Shown: in pieces, positions 35,234-48,218 of the stretch
How positions within the stretch are numbered: the first letter of the stretch is position 1
Layout: every line of letters begins with the position of its first letter
Translations under genes and position numbers: made by a program
The notes under the pieces: model-generated
Database searches by the model: none
What the model was told of the DNA's origin: nothing
What the model saw: the letters and a program-made list of their open reading frames with translations, nothing else
Source: Hydractinia symbiolongicarpus
Taxonomy: Eukaryota > Cnidaria > Hydrozoa > Anthoathecata > Hydractiniidae
Direction: 5' to 3'
Length of the DNA: 64,000 nt
Assembly: GCF_029227915.1 (NCBI RefSeq)
Contig: NC_079877.1
Location: forward strand, 20,111,851-20,175,850

Positions 35234-36859
35234 AAGGGTGCCGGCTTGCCGGAATCGCTGCAAAATCCATGGGGGCTGTCAGATAACTTCCAGTGTTTAA
35301 AACAATTTTCGCCCAGAGAAACCCAAATTAACCCAAAGGAACATTTCTTTTAAACATTTATTATAGTGAGGGAGGGTAATTTTTACGCCATATCACGAAA
35401 CTTTGTTTTTCTGCCCAGCGCAATCGACTTAAATTTCCTTTGTTGTGATTTTGTAAAGGCTATTGTACCATTTTTAAAATTAAAAATAATTTTTAGTTCC
35501 TTACTGCCTCATTCCGCATTTTTTCGCAAAGTATTGAGCGTAACAATTAGCCACAAAATTTATTAATTATTACGCCTTTGAGGGAAATTATTACGCTGTA
35601 AAATTACGCTATATACCAACAACTGCAGCGTACGTGAATAATACAACTAAGCTCTGAAAAGGAAACAATAACTTTCTTATAAACAATTTACATCTATAAC
35701 AACGGGTACTGAAGGGTAGGTTAGGGCATCATTAGGTTGTATATCGCAGAAGTCGCCGATAACATGCTTCGGAAATGCTTGTCACAGGCACAGTTTAACA
35801 TGAAGCAAAAATTTACAAGATTCTCAATTGTTAGAGTCTTCACAGAACCTCTCTCCTCACAAAACCGAGGGCAGAGCTGACTTATTGCCTGATGTGTCGT
35901 GTGGGAGAAAGAACTTTTTTAATACGATAAACAATTTTTTCAATTATTATTACGAATCAAACGGCACCACAGTATTTCTATAGCCTGAATGATTTTTGTT
36001 AGTGATTGGCTGTAGTTTAAAAGAACACAAGTATTTGAAGATGTTATCTACTTATTGTTTACATCTAAAAAGTAAAAAACGTGTTTTCCATAAAGTACAC
36101 TGAAATAAGTTTAACCATACAACTTGGCCTAATTAAATTGTCTAGGTCACTTGGTAACTTGAATTAAACCTTGACATCGGAGCGTAAAAAATTTCCCGCC
36201 ATGTTATTGTATCTATTACGTTGCTATTTGTAAAATATACATAAGTACCCAATCAAAACAAATGACCGACTCTAAAAGCTATAATGTTAAAGAACAAAAT
36301 GTGTCAACAATAAGCGAGAAGGGTATTTCCATCGGGATAAAAGCGAAAGTTACTCAGGCACGATAGGAAATTGTTATCAGCGGAAAAAATGTAATGATAA
36401 TTTGGAGCATTATTTACAGTTATCAGTTGAATACTTGAGTTTGTATTATGTATTTAATTAACAATTATAGGGGTATAAATGTGCTTAGGGCTAGCTGCAG
36501 CTGAATTCTACTTCCATTTTTTGTAAATTAAGGGCGTAATAGTTAACCTGCCAACCCTCCGGCGTAATAATTACCCTCCCTCACTATACCAAGTATAATT
36601 CATTCTTTTAATGTTGAGCAGTGGTAGTGGAAGAGGTCTGAAAAGAGGTCTCACAAATAATAAACTGAGATTACAACGACAAAATAGCATATTCCTTCTT
36701 TCGACAAAATTTAAATAAGAACAATGAGCTTGCGCGCGTTGCATTTCGGGTGGTTTTGGCCATGCCCAGGCTGTTCCAGGTGGTTACAGACGAAAGCTTT
36801 AAAAAAAAAGCCTGTGTGGGCCCTCATATATACGGTGCTTTAGGCGAGACGGCACCCTT
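35234..36859. mobile_element. Non-autonomous DNA element with AAGGGTGCCG termini
   Basis: Inverted ends AAGGGTGCCGGCTTGCC (35234-) and, on the other strand, AAGGGTGCCGTCTCGCC (ending 36859) match at 15 of 17 positions. A clear target duplication is not visible. It holds a second element (35364-36586), so its own body is only about 400 bp. Confidence 0.55.
35364..36586. mobile_element. Nested non-autonomous element, TIR about 26 bp, TA duplication
   Basis: Ends read TAGTGAGGGAGGGTAATT (left) and the same on the other strand at the right, continuing tTACGCC with one mismatch. TA dinucleotides flank it (35362-35363 and 36587-36588), fitting a Tc1/mariner-like target. The 1.2-kb interior has no transposase. 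Confidence 0.65.
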
Positions 36860-38455
36860 GTATTTGTAGGTAAAGCAAAGTAATTATTAGTCCATTTCTT
36901 CACATAAAGGCATTCTTAGGACTTTCAGTGAATTCAAATAAATCAGAAGGCATCGTCCTACCCTCGATAATAGTTTATAGCCCCAACGATGTTCCCGGTA
37001 AAAGAAATTCACGTAAAAGACCTTTTTCACAAATTCTAGCATCTTTTTTCCTGCCAAGCAAATGCCAGAGCCAAGGAACTTACCGCTGAACTGTAAGCAA
37101 AGGACTTCTCGCTGAAATTCATCTACAGTACCGCCTGAATGTAATGTTACATGTGCACGATAGTCACTTTTACACAAGCTTTCAGTAGCATCAAAACTTT
37201 CGTTTTTATTATATATCCATTGTTAAATACATGATCTATTTTTTCATGTCAAAAACAATAGAGTTCATGTCCCATATGTAAAATTTAACGATCACATGAG
37301 ATTTTCGTGTTGCTTATTGTTTTTTATAACGCGTATGCGTGTAAACTCGTATGCAAATGTTATTTTTCTGCACACAAAAGAAATGTTGTATCTTTTGTCT
37401 ATACATGCAACAAAGTTATAAAGAATCTTCAGTCTTCTCATTTTAATGTGTTCGTTTGCACATGCATGCCTCTGCACACTTCTAAAACCGAATTAGGCTC
37501 TTGCAAATTTAATTTCTTCACATGATTTACAGCAAAAATAAATAATCTCACTAGCTAGATAGTGAGATTATTTTTTGGTAAAATAGTTATACTTTCGTTA
37601 TCATTGTATATTTGTTTTGGTGAAAATGTGATAGCTAAAATGATCGTGTTTTAAAAATTCAGAACGAAGAACGGCGATAGAAAAGCTTTTTTAGATCAAA
37701 TCGCAAAAACAAAATGTCCTCACAATGAGTGTTTTGATCTATCATGAAAGTTAAAAGTTATATTTTTAGTTTCTTTCTTTCTTCGGTTTTAAAATTTAAT
37801 TTATTTTCGAAATCTTATCATGAAGGGAAAAGTCCCGAATGTAGGGTTTTTTCCGTTTGCGTTGTTAAACATTGCTTTTTATAAGAAGAACTTTCAAAAG
37901 TTTTGCATGTTAAAAAATATGTTTCGATGATAAAGAAATATTACTAAAAGTTTTAAAAAGTGGCAGCATTAGTTTTTTTAAATATTTAGACAATTGGATT
38001 TGTTGTACGCTTGCATCTGGACTGGACTATGGAATTCCAAAATTCAAAAGTCACAACATCGAAATTCCAAAATTTTAAAAATCATCTAATTCGGAAAATG
38101 TAGAAAGAGAAAAGTTTTTTGCGTTTTTTTAATCGCTGATTTTTTGTTACCTGTTGTGTTCTAGTAGAAGACACTTCTGTTTAATTCTGATAAAGGATAC
38201 ATTTGGCAGAATTTTCGCGAGTCTTTAATTTCGTTAAAGCTTTTCGTGTTTTTAAGAATTTTAGATTGTTAATTAGTACAGTTTTTTTAAACAAAATAGG
38301 GAGCAAAAGGCATACAAAATGTTGTTAAAAAGAAGGATTTTTTTGCGGTTTTTATTTTTGCAAAACTGCTAAAAAATCACAAAATCGCGAAAACTCTTGC
38401 CTTTAGGGTATATTTAGTATTTAAGTCATATTTTTTTCGAAGTCTGTTAGAAAGA
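36860..38455. other. Non-coding with dispersed repeat and a hairpin
   Basis: Contains the inverted dispersed repeat copy (37118-37416) and a perfect 13-bp stem (37541-37553 with 37560-37572). A 96-residue minus-strand frame (37177-36887) passes from the repeat into unrelated sequence and is not recognised. Confidence 0.4.
37118..37416 (-). repeat. Dispersed repeat copy 2 (inverted relative to copy 1)
   Basis: Matches 15500-15815 on the opposite strand in at least three blocks in the same order, with indels between them. Confidence 0.6.
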
Positions 38456-38708
38456 GGCCTTGTCGAGTTTGCAGGAAAGGGGTTGGTAGTAACTCAATTT
38501 TTCGTCAGACTTGCAAGCATTGGGTACATAAAAAGTGCAGTAGTATTGGTGGAAGGTTAAGAGCTGACATTCAGTTTGTATGCCAGCGTTGCAAAGGTCA
38601 GATTATAGAGAATGAAGTATTTCCAGCTTTAATGATGTACAACAGTGGCTCATTAGAGATAGTTGAGAACTTCTGTTACTTAGGTGATATGTTGGGCAGT
38701 GAAGGGGG
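38456..38708 (+). pseudogene. RTE-like LINE fragment, zinc-finger region
   Basis: About 250 bp matching 40580-40831 with some 14 differences by eye. It covers the CysxxCysRKG...CKHWVHKKCS zinc motif and the block ENFCYLGDMLGSEGG, and stops abruptly at both ends. Confidence 0.8.
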
Positions 38709-40034
38709 AATTTTTTTAAGAAGAATTAATAGAATATAGTTAAAATTTAATTCCAGTTCCTCTTGAATCTTATGCTACCCAAAAAATCTTTAATCTTCAT
38801 TAATAACCATATTGTGCTGTGCGAGTCCTGCTTTTTTACCTACACAAAAGTGCATGCTTGCCCATTGTTCTCAAAATAAAATCAAAACAACTACGTTACA
38901 CAAAAAGTTGTTTTACAACTGAAAAACTGCAGGCATGAATTTTTTATATATTATGCTTTAAAAGTCTACTTAAAGGGATTCCTGCCTCCAAAATGATTTT
39001 TTGATACGATGTGGAGAATAAAAAGTTGTTGATGAAGCCCGTTGGAATTTTTTTTAAATCTTTTTTGTCTCAAATTATTCAAGATTTTATATGTTTAAAA
39101 TCTGGGATCTTATGATGTCACAAGTAAGTAAAAACAAGTAAAAAATGCTGACATCACATTTCTACATATAATTAAAGATGAGGCCATTCTTAAACTATAA
39201 AACTTTGCACATGCCAAGATATCATCAAGAGCATAAGTCCACACTGCTTAAAAGTTTTGATATTAAAGGCGTGAGTATACAAAAGGTGTGATATTTTAAA
39301 ATGCTTTTAATTCACCAAAACTTTATTTTGATATATTAATGTATATATTTTTCGAAAGCCTATATGATTACCTATATAATGGCATAAAAATTATTAAGAA
39401 ATATAAAATTTGAAGGTTTAAAAGACACAAAAAATGACTCCTCTCCTACAAATGCGATCTCTTTTACAAAACTACTAATTTCTCAAGTTTGCTGTTTGCT
39501 TTTTTGTGATCACAAGACAATGATCTAAAAACGCTTTTTTAATTATTTCTTAATGTTTTTTACTTTTGGAGTTATTTAGTATTAAAATTTTTTCCACAAT
39601 TTTTAACCTCTAATTGTCAGAAAACTCATCATAAGTCGCGTTTGACTCATTCTCAAGAAATAAATAAAAAAGCGTTTTTAGATCAAACATTCCTCTCCAC
39701 GCTAAGCGTGCTCTCCACCCCACATCCTTTATAGTTTTGTAAAAGAGATTTGTAAGTGATACTCTCTTAAAAATTTAACACTGTGAAAAAGAGCTAAGTT
39801 TCTTACAGAAATCTTATACTTCTGCATAATAATTGATCACTAAAGTGACGACTATTTGTTAACAGGTTTTTTTCACATCTTCTGTTTATGCTGCACGTGT
39901 TCGCTCATATTCGCAACACATTTGAGTATGGGTAAAACAAAAACAAACTCTAGAAACAAAAATCTTTTCGACTAGTGCTAGCTTGGCGAACGGCAGTAGA
40001 AACCTTTTGCTTTAATCTTCTTTTGCTGTAAGAC
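38709..40034. other. No gene recognised
   Basis: AT-rich spacer between two pieces of the same LINE family. Possibly an insertion or a rearrangement, but no TIRs or duplications are evident. Confidence 0.4.
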
Positions 40035-41400
40035 AGTAAATCATATTCAACTTCCAGGGCGTGGCACTACAGATGCAACATTTTTACTCAGACAGCTTCA
40101 GGAAAAGTATTTAGGAAAGAGAAAGAATCTCTATTTTGCCTTTGTAGATTTAGAGAAAGCTTTTGATAGAGTGCCACGTAAAGTTATTTGGTGGGCTATG
40201 AGAAAATTAGGTGTGGATGAGTGGCTAGTTACGATGGTACAGTCTATGTACAGCAATGCTAAAAGTCGTGTCAGGATTAACGATTCACTTAGTGATGAAT
40301 TTAGTGTAAATGTTGGTGTACATCAGGGTTCTGTACTTAGTCCTTTGTTGTTTGTTCTAGTCTTAGAAGCGCTGTCGATGGAGTTCAGAACAGGTTGTCC
40401 ATGGGAGTTATTGTATGCAGATGATTTGGTTCTTATAGCAGAGTCGATGGAAGAATTAGTTGAAAAGTTTGAAAAGTGGAAGAAAGGACTAGCAGAGAAA
40501 GGGCTAAGGGTAAACACAGCAAAGTCTAAAGTCATGATTAGCAGCATTGCAGCCAAGTGTGACCTTGTGGTTGGAAAGTGGCCTTGTGGAGTTTGCAGGA
40601 AAGGGGTTGGTAGTAACTCAATTTTTTGTCAGACTTGCAAGCATTGGGTACATAAGAAGTGCAGTAGTATTGTGGAAGGTTAAGAACTGACATTCAGTTT
40701 GTGCGCAAGTGTTGCAAAGGTGAGATTATAGAGAATGAAGTATTTCCAGCTTTAATGATGCACAACAGTGGCTCATTAGAGATAGTTGAGAACTTCTGTT
40801 ACTTAGGTGATATGTTGGGCAGTGAAGGGGGTGTTTGAAGAAGTGTTACTTGCAGGATAGGTTCTGCTTGGAAAAAGTTCAGAGAGTTGCTTCCTTTGTT
40901 GACTAGCAGGGTCTTGTCAATTGAGGTAAAAGGTGGGTTGTATGAGGCCTGTGTAAGAAGTGTTATGTTGTACGGTAGTGAGACATGGGCGGTGAAGTAG
41001 GAAGATCTTGACCGTTTAGAAAGGAATGATATGAGAATGGTTAGGTGGATGTGTAACGTCAGTCTGAGAGACAGAAAGAGTTCAGATGAGCTAAGAAGCA
41101 GGCTAAGTATCCGTAGAATTAAAGATGTTATCCAGATAAGAAGATTGAATTGGCTGGGGCACTTGGAAAGAATGGAGGAAGATAATTGGGTAAGAAAGTG
41201 TAGAGACTTGATAGTTCCTGGGGCAAAGCCCAGAGGCAGACCGAGAAAGACTTGGCAGAAGGTTATAGGACAGACTTGATACAGAGGAAGATGAGTTTAG
41301 ACCAACACAGTCTAGATCAGATTGGAAGAGGGTCATTAAGATACCCCGTCCAACCCATGCTAGCATGGAAAACGGACGTTAAGCCGAGAATGATGAATGT
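40035..41400 (+). pseudogene. RTE-like LINE, RT and C-terminal region
   Basis: Reads TTDAT-like text, then FAFVDLEKAFDRVPRKVIWWAMRKLGV (catalytic Asp), VGVHQGSVLSPLLFVLVLEAL, WELLYADDLVLIAES (YADD), LRVNTAKSKVM, and after it a zinc motif CGVCRKGVG...CQTCKHWVHKKC. Following stops at 40681 and 40838 come LPLLTSRVLSIEVKGGLYEACVRSVMLYGSETWAV and LNWLGHLERMEEDNWVRKC...GRPRKTW, and finally the usual PVQPMLAWKTDVKPRMM end. It is 5' truncated at about 40035 and carries stops. This family is abundant in marine invertebrates. RTE placement is from memory. Confidence 0.85.
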
Positions 41401-42544
41401 CACTGTATTAATTTTTCAGGCTTTACCTAAAAAACTTCAGTCGTTGTCTTTTACATCTGGTGCCACATGGCCTCCCTTGCCTTACAATAGTTCTTTGAAA
41501 AATCGCATTTTTGTAGCGTTAAACAAACGGGGTAGGTGGAGACGTGTCTATGCACATCCATTAATAAGGACTGCATCAATACAGTAGGTGCAATCGTTGG
41601 CACGTATCATCAACCAAAAGCAAATCTCTGGCCACGTTGCTATTGCGACTATTCCTCGTCATTAGTGACCCTGTCATTTCAGGCTATTAATCGCTGCCTT
41701 CTGGCTTCTCGAAACTTAGGAGATCGTTTAAATTTTTTGTCGAAGAGCTATGTACCAGCTATGTAATTAACTTTGTTGTCTACCTCGACGATCCAACTAT
41801 ATCTTTACAATCACGGCGCTTCTTAGGCTTAAATTTTTTTGTACACGCTTATAACCTCAATCGCTCACTAAACACGCAAAGGGGATTACCCGAATTTAAC
41901 TTTATCAGCATGATCTTTTAGCATGTTTTCAGATAGGTCTCGCTTGTCCTTAGTTTATTCCAGTTTGTTCTTAGATTGTTCTAGCTTGTTCTAGGTAGTT
42001 CTTAGGTTGTTCCAGATTGTTCTAGCTTGTTCTAGGGTGTTACCCTTTTTAGTATGTACGATTTCAGTAGTGCTCACAAATTAATGACTTTTACTCGCTA
42101 TTATTAATGACTTTCATAGCCAAAAACAATTAATACTGTCGCAACAAAGTTAAAAAAATTCAACGTACTTTCCACATCAATCTCTGTACTAATGATTGTT
42201 TTTTTTAAAAAAAAAAATTCAACAAATATACTAGCCGTCTAAGCAATACACCATTCTCCGATTTCAACGCGATCATAATTTTAAAATGACGTAATCTAAT
42301 AATGGCGGATTTCGTATGTAAACAAACCCTTAACGTGATCGAACACAGTAAGCGTTACTATTTCTTATGGTAAACAATTAATTAAATAGACCTTTAAATT
42401 ATTTTAAAATAGTTTTTTAGTAACATATTAACTTTATTTATATGAAAAGATGCAATATGTGTTTAACGAGTCAAGTTGATGTGCTAAATGCCATCAATTT
42501 CTCAGCGTCATTTTTGTAAAAATAGTTTTACTACGCTTCTTAAT
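41401..42544. other. Non-coding, degenerate simple repeat
   Basis: 41940-42050 repeats gttctagcttgttctag-like words. Two short frames at 41400-41766 lie after acceptor-like tttcag sites, but neither resembles a known protein. Otherwise nothing seen. Confidence 0.4.
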
Positions 42545-43860
42545 ATCAATATAGAAAAGGTTGCGGAGAGGTTGCCAAGGCAAAGGCATTAAGCACGGCA
42601 ATGAAACAGGAATGAGAATCAGCAAGGCAGGGGTAGGCAAGGCATTGGAGGCACAGGCAAGGGCATAGTAGTAGGCAGGCACGATAAAAGGCATAGGAAG
42701 GGTAGGCAGGGGCAGGAACCTCAACAGAAACTCTCCCCCTACAACTCAAAAATTACGTATAATAATGTACAATACAACAATATAGAAAGGATTGCAGAGT
42801 GTGGGACTGGCCCCCCTAGGTTTTCAAGCAAAAATATTTAGTGGTCCTTATTTTGAAAAGATTCCTTGGCAGGACAAACATGTATAATTGCCTTTTCTAA
42901 ACATGACATTTTTGTGATATGTAAATGAAAGTGGTTATTGTTGCCCTGTCCAGGATTTGAACCTGGATCTCTCATTTTCATGAGTGTCTTAGCCATTAGA
43001 CCAACAGGGCATATATATGAAAAACTTTACTGGTGCATATGCTTATGGATTTACAGCACATATAGCCATTTAATTCTTCTTGTGGATAATAAAATTCAAT
43101 TTTTTCTACTAAATAGATGGGGGGACCTGGTGTTGAAAAGTTTGGATAAGGAACTGTATTACCCAATATTAAACATCTGGTGGAGCGATTAATAGGAAAC
43201 TGTGCCATCATTCATGTGGAGCGCTTTAGTAGAAGCATGCAGTATATCATAAATCGGGTGAAGCACACACACAGCATTAGGGAGTTTTAGGTTAATATAT
43301 TTTTCCAAAAATAACTTTCCTGCAAAAATACAGTTTACATGTCGTGTCCATCATAGCAAATTTTCTCAAAATGTTTGCGGAAAAACTTAAAATATGAATT
43401 GTAATCCACGGTGAGCGCTTAGTACAGGTAAACAATGTCGCACATCCATATATATATTTTCATATATTTCATTTTATTTCGTACAACAAGTTTTCATGAC
43501 AGTAGGATTAAAAAGCTCTTATTCCAAACTGAACAGAAACCTCAAAAGTATAGCAATAAACTAGGCTAGCTTGGTACTTAAATAGAGCCGGGCTTAAAAG
43601 GATTCCTGAATTGAAAATGTTATTTTGTATGTTATAGAGGATAAAAAATGTTAAAAATCTTCCTTCGTTCTCAAGTTTATGTCAGCAAAATTGTAGTTTT
43701 ATCACAGCTAAGTAGTTAATTTTATGCTAGCTTTGTATAGCTAGTTTTATGCCAGTTTTACGCTACCTATATATTTACATACTTGCTCTATTTTATGCCA
43801 GCTAAAAGCCTTAAAAGTGTTTTTTTACTGTTGGAAAAGTGAATAATCTTAAAAAACGTA
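42545..43860 (-). repeat. 3-kb repeat family, copy A (truncated)
   Basis: Starts atcaatatagaaaagg|TTGCGGAGAGG, followed by a GGCAA-rich minisatellite (42560-42720), the tRNA-like unit (42943-43010) and a right part matching copies B and C (for example gtggagcgctttagta, ttattccaaactgaaca). It is rearranged or truncated near 43860. Around 43705-43730 it contains an empty site for the pogo insertion in copy C. Confidence 0.8.
42943..43010 (-). tRNA. tRNA-like sequence in repeat copy A (probably pseudo)
   Basis: On the minus strand 68 nt fold as a tRNA: acceptor GCCCTGT/ACAGGGC (7 bp), D stem GTCT/AGAC and T arm CCAGG-TTCAAAT-CCTGG are perfect. The anticodon arm is short (CTCAT-GAAA-ATGAG, 14 nt not 17), so no normal anticodon can be read. 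A box TGGTCTAATGG and B box GGTTCAAATCC are good matches to pol III promoters. Best seen as a tRNA-derived pol III unit within a repeat, resembling tRNA-Glu in its D-arm. Confidence 0.5.
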
Positions 43861-44570
43861 ATAAAACAGTACAGCTATCCGCCATCAAACTGTTCAAACT
43901 TCTTTAAAAAAGGCAGCAAGTTAGCGTTATATTTCTCACCAGAACGGTGGTTCACACGAACACATTCCTAAAACACGAGTTGTGGAACATGTGTGTGAGC
44001 TCCTCCATCTTTCTAGTGCATAATCTTCATTCCCACATACAGAAAAAGCACAACGTCTAGCCATGTTTTATATTCGAAGACTGTACGTCGACTGTTGAAC
44101 ACGCTTTGTTTACATACGAAAATGTAGATTAGTGCCGAGGCCCCACGCGGTAAATATGTATTTTACAGAACAAGCTGAAATCGGAGAATGGTGTATAAAA
44201 CAAAAAAATAATATATTAGCAGCAGGTGTGCGCCTGCATGATTTCTTTTATTTTAAGGTTACTGTAAAGGAAAAAACTCACTTGATGAGTAGTCTCAGAA
44301 AAACCCTTATAATTTATCAATACTTTTACTTTTTTTTTAAATTTTTTTTTGTTTCTGAATGTTTGATGAAAGACTTTTTTGATGGTGTTATTTTCGTGAG
44401 ATGTTAATTTTCCAAAAAGAAAATATAATGAATTAAACACACACCATTTTTTTCACCGTACGTTTTAAAATGACTTCTTTTTCCGAACGCGTGGTCGCAG
44501 ACGTCTCGTTTTTGCACTATTACATCAAGCATTAATTAAATTCGTTCCTCTGATTTTTTGATTTAGGTAA
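43861..44570. other. No gene recognised
   Basis: AT-rich. Short frames at 44132-44440 on both strands lack any recognisable feature. Confidence 0.4.
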
Positions 44571-45090
44571 AATGTCATTTTAGGCCAAAATTGGTCCAAA
44601 AATTAAAACTACTTTATTTTCCACAATATTTGGCACAGTTAACAAAAAAAGTATGCTGAACATGATGGTGACATCAAAATTTCTATTTTTGGCCACTTTA
44701 AATGTCATTTTAGGCCAAAATTGGTCCAAAAATTAAAACTACTTTATTTTCCACAAAATTTGGCACAGTTAAGAAAAAAAGTATGCTGAACATGATGGTG
44801 ACATCAAAATTTCTATTTTTGGCCACTTTAAATGTCATTTTAGGCCAAAATTGGTCCAAAAATTAAAACTATATTATTTTTGACAAAATTTCGCACAGAA
44901 CACAAAAAGAATATGCTGATCATTATGGTGACATCAAAATTTTGATTTTTTGCCACCTGAAATGTCATTTTAGGCCAAAATTGGTCCAAAAATTTTAACT
45001 ACTTTATTTTCGACAAAATTTGGCACAGTTAATAAAAAAAGTATGCTGAACATGATGGTGGCATCAAAATTTTGTTTTTTTGTCAACTAA
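44571..45090 (+). repeat. Tandem array, four 130-bp units
   Basis: Units start at 44571, 44701, 44831 and 44961, each with aatgtcattttaggccaaaa, and are exactly 130 bp apart. The first two are nearly identical. The third and fourth are more diverged. Confidence 0.95.
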
Positions 45091-48000
45091 ATGCCGTTTA
45101 AGACCATAAACGTTTCAATCGGAAGACTTTCAACCATGAATGATAGGCTATAATTTTTGTTCGCAATTTCTTTTAAAGTGTGAGTTTAATATGACACGTT
45201 TTGTTTTGTTTGCGTTTGTTGTAAGATGTAATGTCACTTGTGTGTTTTATCTTCAGAGCTTCAAGCACGATAACACAACGAATTAGCAGGTTGTCATCAA
45301 ATATCTTGGTAGCGAGCGGAAATTCTTAGAGCCCCCAGGGCTTCTTGTTTCTTATAATTTCCTATATTTTAGGCCACCTTTAAGAAATTGTTCGCTTGCC
45401 GTAACCAACTCGAATAAAATAACTCAAGTCGAGCGGTCAGGGTAATTATTTTTTTGGTCCTCTTTCCAGACAATAAAATTTCCTAAAAACCCCCATCAAA
45501 GCAAAAATTTGTCCAATACGTGATGTAATACAGCGACTAACAGTTTTTCTGAGTTGTTCATGTTCCTCAAACCTTCTCGAAACCACTGTTCTAAGATAAC
45601 AAAGTAGAGTAGTACGCACTCTATTGGTGTTGCACAAGACGTGTAAACGAATAAAGATATTTCGTGTGAGTATACCTTAAGCATAACGACAGCAAAAAAA
45701 ATAGTTCAGTCGACGTGGTCTAAAAAAATGAATTTTCATGTCCCCCTGACCCAAAAAATTTTCAGTCAGCGCCATTTTCAGACTATCGGTCGGGTTACGG
45801 CAACCAAAGAATTTTTCATGGATGGCCTTATAGCTATAATATGTATAATTTCATCATCTAGCATGTGCATCATAACCTCATAATTTGCTGCATAGCTATA
45901 ATATTTGAATAAAATCAAAGTCTGGTTTCAGAAAGATTATAACTGTATTATAGAATATATTTAATGATATTATACAAGTGTATCCTGGCCTTAAACAAAA
46001 CTTTTTTTAGCGCGATAAAAAAACAAATATTTTTGAGAAAAATTAAAACTTTTTGGCGCGATAAGAAAAACACTTGCAAGAAAAACCAAAACTTTTTTTA
46101 GTCCGATGAGAAAAATGTGTATATGGTTATAAATATCTAAACTTTTGAGCGCAGTGAAAGAGTGTTAATATTATTCCTGAAGAGGTAATATTATTCCTGA
46201 ATATTATAGTTGATATTTTGTGATTGTTACCCCATTTAAACAATAACATGCATGTCTTAAATTCGAACAAAAAGTTTTTCGTATATATTTTTGTTAACAC
46301 ACGCAATTATAGATAATAAAGAAACATGCAAAATACATGCGATAACAACAGACACATTAAGTGTTTTTATGTAAACATGACTTCATTATGCGACATCGTG
46401 AAATGCATGTACATGTAAAATTACATTCAGGCGGTACTGTATAATAAGAGAACAACACAGACTCGTACTCAATACTCAATCTGGTCTGTAAAGTTTCTGG
46501 TCTAGGCATACAGGGCTAACCGCAAATTAGGCTATCACGCCAAATTAGGATAGTAGCTTAGTTAGGAGATTTTCCATAGAGTATTTATGCGAGTATCTCC
46601 TATTTTAGCAATTTGTTATCTTCTTTCTCAAATATAACGGCAACCACGTATAATCACGCCATGTTTTTTAACTATTTACTTAGCTTCTCAAGCTTAAGCA
46701 AAATTTGTTTAATTTGCTTCAGGAACTAAAAATTATAGGCCAAAAGTAGACTAATAGGCCATGCTAGACTATTTGGGCTATGCTTACCAGAAGGTTATTT
46801 CGCGCCAATATAAGGTTTCCTGCACCAGTGCAACTTTCTTTTTTGTTCAACGAAGCTAAAACATGGCCAACGCTGAATGCTGAAAGCAGGATGTAGGTAG
46901 ATATGTATATACTGCAAAATTTTGTACTCGCCAAGATTGGTATATGGAAGAAAATGGAGTATTTCACTTTCAAGGATTTCACTTTTTTTAAGTGAGGCCT
47001 CTTGTTGGCATGGAAATGCCAATGATGCTAGTATGAGAGCCTTCTAACGCATATGATACAAATGCTATCAAAGTTGTTGTGCCTCTTAATCTTAATCCAC
47101 AAATCTTAGACATTGGTAAGGCAGCGCACAGGGAATACAGTCAGAAGCATAGCTGGACGCACGGTTGGAAGAGTTTCACAAGTGGTTGCGGGTATATAGC
47201 AAATCGTATTGATTCCGGACAAATTCGCAGGGCACATGTTTTTTTTACAGGTATAGCATGCAGCATGGGGATCCCCCAACACTGGAAAGGGGCCCTAATC
47301 CAAAAGTGCATATACTGTTTTATGCTAACACTCAAATTACAGTACGAGATGTCATCTTGATTTACAGGACAGACAACATTGTAATTTTTATTTTGATATA
47401 TATGTATTGTTTTATTATATTTACTATTTGCATAAGAAATAATTAATAAATATGAATATAAATAATAAATATTATATAAATATGAATTTTTTTATCAAAA
47501 CTTATATCTTATTATATGTAACATTAAAAAAGACTAACAAAATTAAAGTTTGTCAGCCTTGAAGCAGTCCAATTAAAAAAAGATGTTGTGGAAAGAAATG
47601 TATTCAAATTTCAGCTGCCAGAAGCGACTGTCACTAAAAAAGAAGGAATGGATTTTTCAATAGTCTTTCTTTACTAAAACTGTGCACAGGAGATGATGAC
47701 CATGATTAAATTCCTGCATCGCAGTACAAAAGAGAAAAACGTTTTTAGCACATGTCAAGGGATGCTTCTTGAGCAGTACATAAATAAAAATGTTGGCACT
47801 TGCAATGGCCCAATGAGCTTCACTGCTCTCTAGGGTCATATAACAACACCACCATTGTCAGAAGAACAGAGCATGTTGGCATTACACTCCTCAAATCCAC
47901 ATCGCACCCTGCAAAATTTAGGTCTGCATTCAATGCATTGACACCCTCTGCACCAATTGAAACAACATCAACAGATAGTAGCCATATCAACATTTCCTTT

Positions 48001-48218
48001 AGAAACCTTTTTTTTTGATGCTTGATTTTTTGCTCCATTAAAAAATCAAGGCAGAGAGTACATTTTAAACATTTGTACTAAAGCTTTTTTATATTTATTA
48101 CTTATTATACTGTAAATATTTCTTAAAAAAAGATATATAAATATAGTATTTTATATTGAAAGATTGTTATTTTCTGTTTTACATTTTTTCTGTTTTTTTT
48201 ATTTGTTTGTTTTAGTTC
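45091..48218. other. No gene recognised
   Basis: A piece of the dispersed repeat lies at about 46405-46440. A 93-residue frame at 47079-47360 (start PLNLNPQILDIGKAAHREY) is not recognised and could be a remnant. An 18-bp stem-like aaaaaatcaag repeat is near 48020-48050. Otherwise AT-rich. Confidence 0.4.

Noticed and set aside
41252-41766. Frames with possible exons after tttcag acceptors
   Set aside because: The first part is the RTE-like LINE tail and the rest has no family likeness or clear splicing partner.
47079-47360. 93-residue frame starting PLNLNPQILDIGK
   Set aside because: Slightly protein-like but no motif or neighbour to support it.
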